Below are positions 8,867-16,286 of a DNA stretch of 64,000 nt, in pieces (position 1 is the first letter of the stretch; each line of letters opens with the position of its first letter). The notes beneath the pieces were generated by a model that saw only the letters and a list, made by a program, of their open reading frames with translations, was not told the origin of the DNA and searched no databases. The translations under genes and the position numbers were made by a program. Source of the DNA: Streptomyces sp. HPF1205 (GTDB taxonomy: Bacteria > Actinomycetota > Actinomycetes > Streptomycetales > Streptomycetaceae); assembly GCF_020400825.1 (NCBI RefSeq), contig NZ_JAINVH010000033.1:1-64000 (forward strand). The letters are read 5' to 3'.

Positions 8867-11800
8867 TCACAGGGCGGCGGGCGGCGGCGACCAGCGGAAG
8901 GGGGACGGTGAGGCGGGGGACGATTCGGCCGCGGGGGACGGCGCGGCGGACAGGGAGACGGGGGGCGCCGCGTCGCCGCTGCCCCGGCCGGCGCGGGTGC
9001 GGGCGCGGGTGCCGGCTTCGGCGCCGGGGTCGGCTCCGCGGTCGGTGCCGGCTTCGGTGCCGGCTTCGGTGTCGGGGACCAGCACCGCGAGGACGCGCAG
9101 CAGGGGCCTGCCCGCCGTCAGCAGTGAGTCGGCGAGACCGGCGAGGCGTTCGCGGGTGCGGTCCCCGTCCAGCCTGGGCTGCTCCCAGGCGCCGAGCCGC
9201 AGCTTGTACTCCTCGACGGGCCGCCGCAGCGGTTCGTCCCAGGCGTCGCGGTGGGCGTTGAGGAACGCCTCGGCCGTCTCCAGGACGCGGGGCAGGGCCG
9301 CGTACAGCGGCGCCGGGTCGCGGTAGCCCCGCTTGTTCGCCATGGCGGGTCCGACACCGGCACGCCGCAGCAGGGACACCATGTCGTCGACGGCCAGCCC
9401 CTCCCCGGCGGCCTCCCGCCAGGTCACGCCCATCCACTTCACGACCGTGGGCCGGCCCAGCTTGTTGGAGTACACGCCCTGGACGAGGTGGACCGGCTCC
9501 GCCACGTTCGCCGTGATCATCGGCGCCTCCTGGCGGCCGAGCCCGACCAGGACCTTGTCGGTGAGCCATTCGACGACCGGGTGCAGATCCGTGAGCAGGG
9601 AGATCTCGGGCCAGCTCGACGTGGACGACTGCCGGGCCCGCTGGAGGGAGTGCTCGGCGAGACGGCGGTTGAAGGTCACCAGCAGCCGCTCCCGCAGCCG
9701 CTGCTCGCGCAGGTAGTCCGAGGGCAGCGCCTTCAGACGGTGGACGAGCTCCGCCGGGGGGCGGAAGGAGATCAGCCCGGACTGCTCGTCGCGGTCCAGG
9801 TCCAGCCGGTCGCGGGCGTCCGGGTACACCTCGCGCAGCGCCTCGTCCACGAAGTGGGCGGTGGAGTCGAAGAGGCGGGGCAGCACCGGGCTCGCGTCGG
9901 CGCGGGCGGCGGGCGAGGGGGCTGCGGTGGGGGCGGCCGGTGCTGTGGGTGAGGGCGCTTCGGTGGGGGCCGGTGCTCCGGTGGAGGTCGGTGCTGCGGT
10001 GGGGGCCGGGGCGGCACGCTCGTCGGCACCCGGGTCCTGCGCCGTGTGCGCGGTCGCGTCCACCGAGCCGAAGAAGTCGGCGAGGAAGTCCTCCAGGCCG
10101 GCGTCCTGCCCCTCCGTACCGGCGCGGGGCGTGTCCAGGGACTCGTCGACGGTCCTGCCGTGCAGCAGGTCCCGGATGAGCGACCTCTCCTCCGCCTCGG
10201 CCCGGTACAGGCCGGTCACCGCCTCCGCCGTGCCCAGCGAGCGGTGCGCCTGGTCCTCACGCTCCAGCAGCCGCTCGGCCACCGCCGTGTCGTCCTTCGC
10301 GCCCGCCACCCCACTGGTCAGGATCAGCGCCCGGAACTCCGGCGGGCGGGCCTGCCCGTACCGGTCGATACGGCCGTTGCGCTGCTCGATCCGGATCAGC
10401 GACCACGGCACGTCGTAGTGCACGAGCTGGTGGCACTGCCGGTGCAGGTTGACGCCCTCGGAGGCCACGTCGCCGGTGAGCAGGACCCGCACGGGCGTGT
10501 CGGCCAGGCCGAACTCCTCGACGCGGGCCATCTGCTGCTCGTCCGACAGGCCCCCGTGCATGACGCGGACGCAGTCGCGGGCCGCGCGGCCACGGAAGCC
10601 GAGGGCGGCGGGCAGCACCCCGGCCAGCCACTCCAGGGTCTGGACCCGCTCGGAGAACACCACGACCCGCGTCTCGCTGCCGGGGCCCACCCCGATCTCC
10701 TCGCGCAGCAGCCGCACCAGGGCGGCGAACTTCGCGGAGTCCGCCTCGGTGAGGCCCGCGGCCAGCTCCGACAGCCGGCGCAGAGCGGCGAGTTCGGGCT
10801 CCGCCCCGGCAGCGCGCCGGTCCTCGTTCTTCTCCAGCGCCTTGTCCAGCGCCTTCTCCAGCGTTCTGATCCGCGCGGAGACGGTGGCCCGCAGCGCGGC
10901 GGGGGAGGAGAGGAACGACTTCAGCAACGTGTAGGGGAAGAGGGGAACCGCGCTGACCGACGTGCCGCCGTCACCGGGCAGCCAGACGGCGGCCAGTTCC
11001 TCGAAGATCCGCTCCTCCGCGGGGCCGGCCGGGCAGTGCACGGAACGGGAGGGACCCCGGTCCGCCCACTGGCCCTTCATCTGCTCGCGGACCTCAGGGC
11101 TGATCTTCGTCCGCCGGATGAACAGGTGCGCGATGTCGGCCGCGCGGTAGTTCTCCGCGTCGCGGATCGCCACCGGGTCCAGGAGGCGGATCAGTTCGGC
11201 GAAGGACTTCGCGTCGCCGTTGTGCGGGGTCGCGGAGGCCAGGATCAGGGCGTCCGTGCGGGGGGCGAGGGTGCGCGCGAGCTGGTTGCGCAGCGAACCG
11301 CGGTTGATGAGGTTGTGCGACTCGTCGATGACGACCGCGTCCCAGCGGATCTGCTCCAGGTGGTGCCGGTACTGGTCGGTGTTCTTCAGGGTGTCGATGG
11401 AGACGATGACCCGCTTGAACGAGGTGAAGGGATTGCGCCCGGCCGGGATCTCCCGCTGGATCCGCTCGATCCCCACCGAGTCCAGCCGCACCAGCGGGAT
11501 CGCGAACCGCGTCCACAACTCGTGCTGGAACTGCTCCAGTACGTGCTGCGGGGTGACCACCAGGATGCGCTCGCCCCGGCCGCGGCGGATCAGCTCCGCC
11601 AGCGTCAGGCCGATCTCCAGCGTCTTGCCGAGCCCCACCACGTCCGCGATCAGCAGCCGCGGGCGCAGATTGGCGCCCGACAGGGCGAGCTGGGCGGGGC
11701 GGCGCTGATAGGGCAGCGGGTCCATCAGGAAGGAGTCCGCCAGGGCCAGGCGGTGCTCCGACTGGGGCAGCGCGGTGCGGCGCAGCACCGCCTCCAGGAA

Positions 11801-12160
11801 CAGCCGGGAGCGGCGGTAGTTCGGGGAGTCGTCCATGACGAGCGTGGTCGCCGCCGGGTCGAGCAGTTCGATGCGGTCCAGGCCGGAGAAGAACACGGCC
11901 TCCTGGTCGCGGACGAACTCCGACACCCCGGTGACCTCGATGCGGGTACCGTCGTCGGACGTCGGTACGGAGCTCCTGACCAGCCACTCCTCGTCCCGCA
12001 CGACCACCAGGGCGCCCGCCGGGTACTGGTCCTGGTTCCGGCCCTGGCCCTGGTTCCGGTCCTCGTTCCGGTCCTGGCCCTCGTTCCGGTTCCGGTCCTG
12101 GTTCCGGTCCCGGCCGTCCATGGCACCGGCATCCTCCGCGACGGTTGGGACGGCGGTCAC
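8867..12160 (-). CDS. SNF2-family (DrmD-like) helicase/ATPase
   Basis: 1097 aa from a GTG at 12160 that has AGGAGG about 8 bp upstream. A frame extension to 12220 has no such site. Superfamily 2 motifs, numbered from this start: Walker A GLGKT 176-180, DESH box 279-282, SATPHNG 309-315, and QRNGRIDRYGQ (motif VI) 593-603. Residues about 15-45 form an Asn/Arg/Asp/Gln-rich low-complexity tract. A Pro/Ala/Thr linker separates the helicase lobes from a C-terminal domain. Size and order match SNF2-like helicases of DISARM (DrmD), which pair with adenine methyltransferases. The methyltransferase gene follows by 34 bp. DNA translocation on foreign DNA is inferred from family. Confidence 0.9.
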   Translation of the reverse strand: MTAVPTVAEDAGAMDGRDRNQDRNRNEGQDRNEDRNQGQGRNQDQYPAGALVVVRDEEWLVRSSVPTSDDGTRIEVTGVSEFVRDQEAVFFSGLDRIELLDPAATTLVMDDSPNYRRSRLFLEAVLRRTALPQSEHRLALADSFLMDPLPYQRRPAQLALSGANLRPRLLIADVVGLGKTLEIGLTLAELIRRGRGERILVVTPQHVLEQFQHELWTRFAIPLVRLDSVGIERIQREIPAGRNPFTSFKRVIVSIDTLKNTDQYRHHLEQIRWDAVVIDESHNLINRGSLRNQLARTLAPRTDALILASATPHNGDAKSFAELIRLLDPVAIRDAENYRAADIAHLFIRRTKISPEVREQMKGQWADRGPSRSVHCPAGPAEERIFEELAAVWLPGDGGTSVSAVPLFPYTLLKSFLSSPAALRATVSARIRTLEKALDKALEKNEDRRAAGAEPELAALRRLSELAAGLTEADSAKFAALVRLLREEIGVGPGSETRVVVFSERVQTLEWLAGVLPAALGFRGRAARDCVRVMHGGLSDEQQMARVEEFGLADTPVRVLLTGDVASEGVNLHRQCHQLVHYDVPWSLIRIEQRNGRIDRYGQARPPEFRALILTSGVAGAKDDTAVAERLLEREDQAHRSLGTAEAVTGLYRAEAEERSLIRDLLHGRTVDESLDTPRAGTEGQDAGLEDFLADFFGSVDATAHTAQDPGADERAAPAPTAAPTSTGAPAPTEAPSPTAPAAPTAAPSPAARADASPVLPRLFDSTAHFVDEALREVYPDARDRLDLDRDEQSGLISFRPPAELVHRLKALPSDYLREQRLRERLLVTFNRRLAEHSLQRARQSSTSSWPEISLLTDLHPVVEWLTDKVLVGLGRQEAPMITANVAEPVHLVQGVYSNKLGRPTVVKWMGVTWREAAGEGLAVDDMVSLLRRAGVGPAMANKRGYRDPAPLYAALPRVLETAEAFLNAHRDAWDEPLRRPVEEYKLRLGAWEQPRLDGDRTRERLAGLADSLLTAGRPLLRVLAVLVPDTEAGTEAGTDRGADPGAEAGTRARTRAGRGSGDAAPPVSLSAAPSPAAESSPASPSPFRWSPPPAAL

Positions 12161-12247
12161 CGGTGTGCCTCCTGGAGCGGGTCGGTCGGGCGGGCGCGGC
12201 CCTCTTCGGGGCCCGCCCATTATCGCGGGTGCCAGGGGGCGTACGGG

Positions 12248-13513
12248 TCAGAAAGGTGTACTGGCCGCATACGCCTCACGCAGCCGCCGGGCGGTGATCC
12301 TGGCCTGCGCGGAACTGCGCGGGGAGGGCCGGTCCGACCCGCCGCTCCTTTGTCCCCCGGACGCGCGGCCGGGGGACAAAGGAGCGGCGGTTCGGGCGGG
12401 GGCCGCGTCCTGGTCCGGCCCGGCGGGCCCGGCCTCGGCCCGGGCGTCGGAGGCGGGCGTGGCATCCGTACGGGCTCGGGCTCCGGCTCCGGCTCCGGCG
12501 GACGGCTCCGGCGCAGCGCCGGCCGGTGAGGAGGACGCGAGCGGACCCGGCTCCGCGCGTACGTGCGGTCCGGACGCGGGGCCGACGGCGAGGAGGTCGT
12601 CCAGGATGTGGGTGGGGGCGGCCGTGTACGCGGTGAGCCGGCGGCGTGCCTGGGCGACCTTCAGCCCCTGCGCCTCGATCAGGGCGCGGCAGCGCCGGAC
12701 GACCTCGGCGAGATCCGGCCGGTCCTGCGGGCGGTGGGCCAGCATGCCGGTGAGCAGGGTGACGAGTTCGTCCGGGGCGCCGGACAGGTCCGGTGCGACC
12801 GCCGGGTCGGTGACCTGGTGGAACAGCAGGTGGATGTTGTCGGCGCGGTAGGGCGGATGGCCCGAGGCCGCGAACAGCAGGACGGCGCCGAGCGCGTACA
12901 CGTCGACCGCGGGCGTCAGGGGCCGCTCGCCGTTCGCCTGCTCGGGCGGCATGCAGGAGGGTGTGCCGACGACGGTGTGCGGCGCGGTCAGCGACACGGT
13001 GGACTCGGCGAACACCGCGAGGCCGAAGTCGATCACCTTCGGCCCGTTCGGGCCGAGCAGCACGTTGGCCGGCTTCAGATCACGGTGCAGCAGACCCTGA
13101 CGGTGAACGGTGGCCAGGGCCTCGGCGAGGGTCGCGCCCAGCGCCGCCGTCAGCAGCGCCGGCAGTGGGCCGTGGGCGGCCACGTGCCGGCTCAGGTCGA
13201 GACCTTCGACGTACTCGGTCGCGAGCCAGGGGCGCTCCGCCTCCGGGTCGGCGTCCAGGAGCGCGGCGATCCGGGCACCCCAGATGGTCTTGAGGATCTC
13301 CACTTCCTGCGCGAACCTCATGCGCGTCTCGGAGTCGACCACGGACGGTTTGATCACCTTCACGGCGGCCGGTTCCCCACCCGGCGACTCGCCCAGATAC
13401 ACCTGGCCCATCCCGCCCTGCCCGATGCGGCCGAGCAGTTCGTACCCGCCCAGCTCGGTGGGATCTCCGGGGCCGAGGGGGGCGATGTGCACGTGGGGTC
13501 TCACTTTCGGCAC
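12248..13513 (-). CDS. Hanks-type Ser/Thr protein kinase
   Basis: About 421 aa from a GTG at 13513; GTGs at 13504 and 13492 are equally possible. Kinase motifs from 13513: Gly loop GRIGQGGMG 28-36, catalytic Lys 52 in AVKVIK, HRDLKPAN 143-150, DFG 162-164, and PPEQA. There is no transmembrane segment. The kinase domain is followed by a disordered Ala/Pro/Gly-rich tail. The gene lies 87 bp upstream of the helicase in the same direction, so it may be the first gene of the kinase-helicase-methyltransferase unit, recalling PglW in phage growth limitation. That link is inference; Streptomyces carry many orphan kinases. A long perfect inverted repeat lies inside the 3' part of the gene. Confidence 0.88.
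   Translation of the reverse strand: MPKVRPHVHIAPLGPGDPTELGGYELLGRIGQGGMGQVYLGESPGGEPAAVKVIKPSVVDSETRMRFAQEVEILKTIWGARIAALLDADPEAERPWLATEYVEGLDLSRHVAAHGPLPALLTAALGATLAEALATVHRQGLLHRDLKPANVLLGPNGPKVIDFGLAVFAESTVSLTAPHTVVGTPSCMPPEQANGERPLTPAVDVYALGAVLLFAASGHPPYRADNIHLLFHQVTDPAVAPDLSGAPDELVTLLTGMLAHRPQDRPDLAEVVRRCRALIEAQGLKVAQARRRLTAYTAAPTHILDDLLAVGPASGPHVRAEPGPLASSSPAGAAPEPSAGAGAGARARTDATPASDARAEAGPAGPDQDAAPARTAAPLSPGRASGGQRSGGSDRPSPRSSAQARITARRLREAYAASTPF
12339..12390. repeat. 22-bp perfect inverted repeat inside the kinase gene
   Basis: The arms 12339-12360 and 12369-12390 are exact reverse complements (core CTCCTTTGTCCCCCGG) around an 8-nt loop, ACGCGCGG. It looks like a strong terminator but sits inside the coding tail of the kinase, about 90-140 bp before its stop and upstream of the helicase. 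It could attenuate transcription into the helicase and methyltransferase genes. Confidence 0.85.
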
Positions 13514-13857
13514 GGTCGAACGGGGGCGGGCAGCCGAACGGGGGCGGGCCGCCCCTGCCAAGCTAGCCCACGCCACGAGGGAAGGGCATGCCACTCGGCT
13601 CAGGTGACACGGGCGAACCCTGATCCGGGCCGTGGCGAAGGCACGACGGATCCCCGGAGTGGGTGCGGCGCCGGGCATTGGGGGAGCGGCGGCCGTGACC
13701 AGGCTGCGGATCGTCAAGTTTCCGGGCACGGAATGTCAAAGACACCGCTCACGGTGCGCTGCAAAACTCTCGATGCCGGATCCGGTGTCACCCGAATTGC
13801 TCTGGCGTTTATGACGGGGCCATGAATTCGTGGCTTATCCATACATCTGGAGGAAGT
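13514..13857. other. Divergent promoter region of kinase and exported protein genes
   Basis: About 340 bp between divergently read genes. A frame extension of the kinase on the minus strand reaches 13729, but its first 72 codons read as Arg/Pro/Ala-rich sequence without family character. A GGAGGAAGT ribosome binding site sits just before the ATG at 13858. No clear -35/-10 pair was identified. Confidence 0.45.
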
Positions 13858-14244
13858 ATGAGGAAGAGCGTGGGGGCCGCGGTCATCGCGGTGCTGTCCG
13901 CGGGCGGTCTGCTTCTGGGGACGGGGGCCGCGCAGGCAGCCGGGCTTGACATCCCTCGTACCGTGACGACGGACGGCAACCCCGGCGGGTCGGCCGAGTT
14001 CAAGAGCTACGGCGACATCCTCGTCGCCTGCGACAACCAGTCGGACGGCTACGGAACCCGTGCGACGCTCTACAACAGCGCGGGAACCGTACTCAAGACG
14101 GCCACTGCCTACGACAACGACCCCAGTTGCGTCGGGAACTACGCGGACCTCCCGGAGGGGCTCGGCGTGCGGCTGACCGTGTGCCTCTACAAGGGCGGCA
14201 TCTACACGTACTTCTGCCGCACCTCAGCGTGGGGCGTGTCCTGA
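13858..14244 (+). CDS. Small exported protein, 128 aa
   Basis: The ATG at 13858 is chosen because GGAGG precedes it at the right distance. An upstream in-frame ATG at 13822 lacks one and would hide the signal peptide. A Sec signal (MRKSVGAAVIAVLSAGG to GAAQAAG, cleavage near AQA-A) is followed by about 95 residues with three or four Cys (VACDNQ, PSCVGNY, VCLYKG, YFCRTS). The mature part resembles small disulfide-bonded secreted Streptomyces proteins that are widespread and uncharacterised. Function unknown. A hairpin lies 17 bp downstream. Confidence 0.82.
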   Translation: MRKSVGAAVIAVLSAGGLLLGTGAAQAAGLDIPRTVTTDGNPGGSAEFKSYGDILVACDNQSDGYGTRATLYNSAGTVLKTATAYDNDPSCVGNYADLPEGLGVRLTVCLYKGGIYTYFCRTSAWGVS

Positions 14245-14261
14245 CCGGTCCCCGTGACGCT

Positions 14262-14288
14262 GCCCCCGCCGCGGAAGGCGGCGGGGGC
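14262..14288. terminator. Hairpin between convergent genes
   Basis: GCCCCCGCCGC (14262-14272) pairs with GCGGCGGGGGC (14278-14288) around GGAAG, an 11-bp perfect stem. It lies between the exported-protein stop (14244) and the LLM oxidoreductase stop (14343) on the other strand. Confidence 0.82.
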
Positions 14289-14342
14289 CGACCGGGTACC
14301 GAGTTCGCCATGTTCGGCCTGGACGTCCCTGTGTGGGGAGGG

Positions 14343-15365
14343 TCAGCGCCAGCCGAGGTCCGGGGCGACGTGGGTGAGGATGCTCTCCAGGACGTGGGCG
14401 TTGTAGTCCACCCCGAGCTGGTTCGGAACGGTGAGCAGCAGGGTGTCCGCGGCCTGGATCGCCTCGTCCTCCTGGAGCAGCTTGACCAGTTCGTCCGGCT
14501 CGGCGGCGTACGAGCGTCCGAAGATCGCCCTGGTCGTGTCGTCGATCATGCCGACCTGGTCGCGCGAGTTGCGGTCGCGGCCGAAGTAGGCGCGGTCCGT
14601 GTCGCTGGTCAGCGCGAAGATGCTGCGGCTGACCGACACCCGCGGCTCGCGCTCGTGACCGGCCTCCTTGTACGCCGCGCGGTACGCCTCGATCTGCTTG
14701 CGCTGCTGGACGTGCAGCGGCTCGCCCGTCTCGTCGTCCTTCAGCGTGGAACTCTGCAGGTTCATCCCCAGCGTCGCGGCCCAGACCGCGGTGGCGTTCG
14801 AACCGGAGCCCCACCAGATCCGGTCGCGCAGCCCCTCGGAGTACGGCTCGACGCGCAGCAGCCCCGGCGGATTGGGAAACATCGGCCGCGGGTTCGGCCG
14901 CGCGAAGCCCTCGCCCTCGATCACCTTGAGGAAGGCTTCCGCGTGCCGCCGGGCCATGTCCGCGTCGGTCTCGCCGTCGGCGGGCGCGTACCCGAAGTAC
15001 CGCCAGCCCTCGATCACCTGCTCCGGTGACCCACGGCTGATGCCCAGTTGCAGCCTGCCACCCGAGATGAGGTCGGCGGCACCGGCGTCCTCCGCCATGT
15101 ACAGCGGGTTCTCGTACCGCATGTCGATCACGCCGGTACCGATCTCGATCCTCGACGTCCGCGCTCCGATGGCCGACAGCAGGGGGAACGGACTGCCCGC
15201 CTGCTGCGCGAAGTGGTGCACCCGGAAGTACGCGCCGTCCATTCCCAGCTCCTCGGCCGCGACCGCGAGGTCGATCGACTGGTGCAGGAAGTCGGCAGCG
15301 GAGCGCGTCCGCGAGTGCACACTCGGCGACCAATGCCCGAAGGAGAGAAACCCGATCTTTTTCAC
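14343..15365 (-). CDS. LLM-class flavin-dependent oxidoreductase
   Basis: 340 aa of the bacterial luciferase-like monooxygenase fold. Family marks are KKIGFLSFGHW at the N-terminus, FRVHHFAQQAGSPFPLL, IEIGTGVIDMRYENPLYMAEDAG and GGRLQLGISRGSPEQ. It should bind reduced FMN or F420 and oxidise a small substrate, which cannot be predicted. Cytoplasmic, no signal peptide. It stands alone, with about 140 bp on each side containing no gene. Confidence 0.9.
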   Translation of the reverse strand: MKKIGFLSFGHWSPSVHSRTRSAADFLHQSIDLAVAAEELGMDGAYFRVHHFAQQAGSPFPLLSAIGARTSRIEIGTGVIDMRYENPLYMAEDAGAADLISGGRLQLGISRGSPEQVIEGWRYFGYAPADGETDADMARRHAEAFLKVIEGEGFARPNPRPMFPNPPGLLRVEPYSEGLRDRIWWGSGSNATAVWAATLGMNLQSSTLKDDETGEPLHVQQRKQIEAYRAAYKEAGHEREPRVSVSRSIFALTSDTDRAYFGRDRNSRDQVGMIDDTTRAIFGRSYAAEPDELVKLLQEDEAIQAADTLLLTVPNQLGVDYNAHVLESILTHVAPDLGWR

Positions 15366-15506
15366 ATCTTGTTACAGCGTTGGACAGCCTTCTCCGATTC
15401 CCGGCCGCGGCAGGTCACGAGGACGAAGAACCCCTCGACGTGGAGTGGTCACCCAGCCTCTACGAGTCGCAGCGGTGCCCGCGGGCACGCAGCCGCAAGG
15501 CCCGGG

Positions 15507-16067
15507 CTACGACGGTTGCCCCGGGGCGAGGTAGTACCAGTCCTGATAGTCGTTCTCCCCATGGGCGTTGCAGCCGTTCTCCGGATACCCGTAGGTGTCC
15601 CCGTGGCCGCCGTCGAGGCACACGCGGTACTGGAAGTTGAAGTAGTTGAGGTAGCCGGCCGCACTCCGGGTGCTGGCCCATTCCTGATTGGGCGCCTGCG
15701 TACAGGTCCGCGGAGACACCTCCTTGCTGCCGACGACCCCACCCGGGCCGATCTGGTCCAGAACCGTGAGGCACAGGTTCGTCGACGTGTTGCGGATCTG
15801 GACGTTCGCGTAGGCGTGGTTCGGGGCGTCGGGGTAGACGGATTCGAAATTCCACAGGCCGGCAGCGCCCCAGTTCGGCCCGCAGTAGTCGATGAAGCTG
15901 CCGTTCACGTCGATCGCGCACGCCGGACCGTCATTGCTTTCCGCCAGGTTGACCAGCTGCTGATTCTCGACCATGATCGCGGCGTTCGCCGTCCCCGTCA
16001 CTCCGACGAGGGCGGTGGCCGTCATGGCGGCGACGGCGAGTGCGGATCTGGACAGCGCCTTCATCAT
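15507..16067 (-). CDS. Exported protein, possibly ricin-B-like lectin fold
   Basis: 186 aa. A Sec signal peptide (MMKALSRSALAVAAMTATALVG to TANAA) precedes a mature part with six Cys. Patterns such as VQIRNTSTNLCLTVLD, APNQEWAS and FQYRVCLDGGHGD recall the repeated Q-x-W and C-L-D units of ricin-B-type carbohydrate-binding domains, but repeats are incomplete, so this is tentative. It lies downstream of the cellulose-binding hydrolase on the same strand, about 220 bp away and behind a hairpin. A carbohydrate-related extracellular role would fit the neighbourhood. Confidence 0.75.
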   Translation of the reverse strand: MMKALSRSALAVAAMTATALVGVTGTANAAIMVENQQLVNLAESNDGPACAIDVNGSFIDYCGPNWGAAGLWNFESVYPDAPNHAYANVQIRNTSTNLCLTVLDQIGPGGVVGSKEVSPRTCTQAPNQEWASTRSAAGYLNYFNFQYRVCLDGGHGDTYGYPENGCNAHGENDYQDWYYLAPGQPS

Positions 16068-16236
16068 GCGGTTCCCCTTTTCAGCTGTTCATGCGCCGGA
16101 GCGCTTCGTGCGACCACTGTCTCCGTGGGGGCTGTCGGGGGCCAGTTTTCCGGTCAAGTCCGGTCAAGTCCGGGCAGGTCACAGCAGGTCACAGGCTGCG
16201 TTGGGTCGCGCAGGTCCCGGCTCGTCGGGGAGCCGG

Positions 16237-16276
16237 CACGGTGCCGGACGGGCGGCGGCCCCGCTCCGGCACCGTG
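16237..16276. terminator. Hairpin downstream of the glycoside hydrolase gene
   Basis: CACGGTGCCGGA (16237-16248) pairs perfectly with TCCGGCACCGTG (16265-16276) around a 16-nt loop. It lies 10 bp past the hydrolase stop on the minus strand and probably ends that transcript. Confidence 0.7.
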
Positions 16277-16286
16277 ATCGCGGAGG

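Noticed and set aside
10046..12529. 827-codon plus-strand frame over the helicase and kinase
   Set aside because: Same antisense effect; the minus strand carries clear helicase and kinase motifs.
3556..13513. Complete BREX/Pgl or complete DISARM system
   Set aside because: No PglY, PglZ, DrmA, DrmB or DrmC in the window; only a core pair plus a kinase can be supported.
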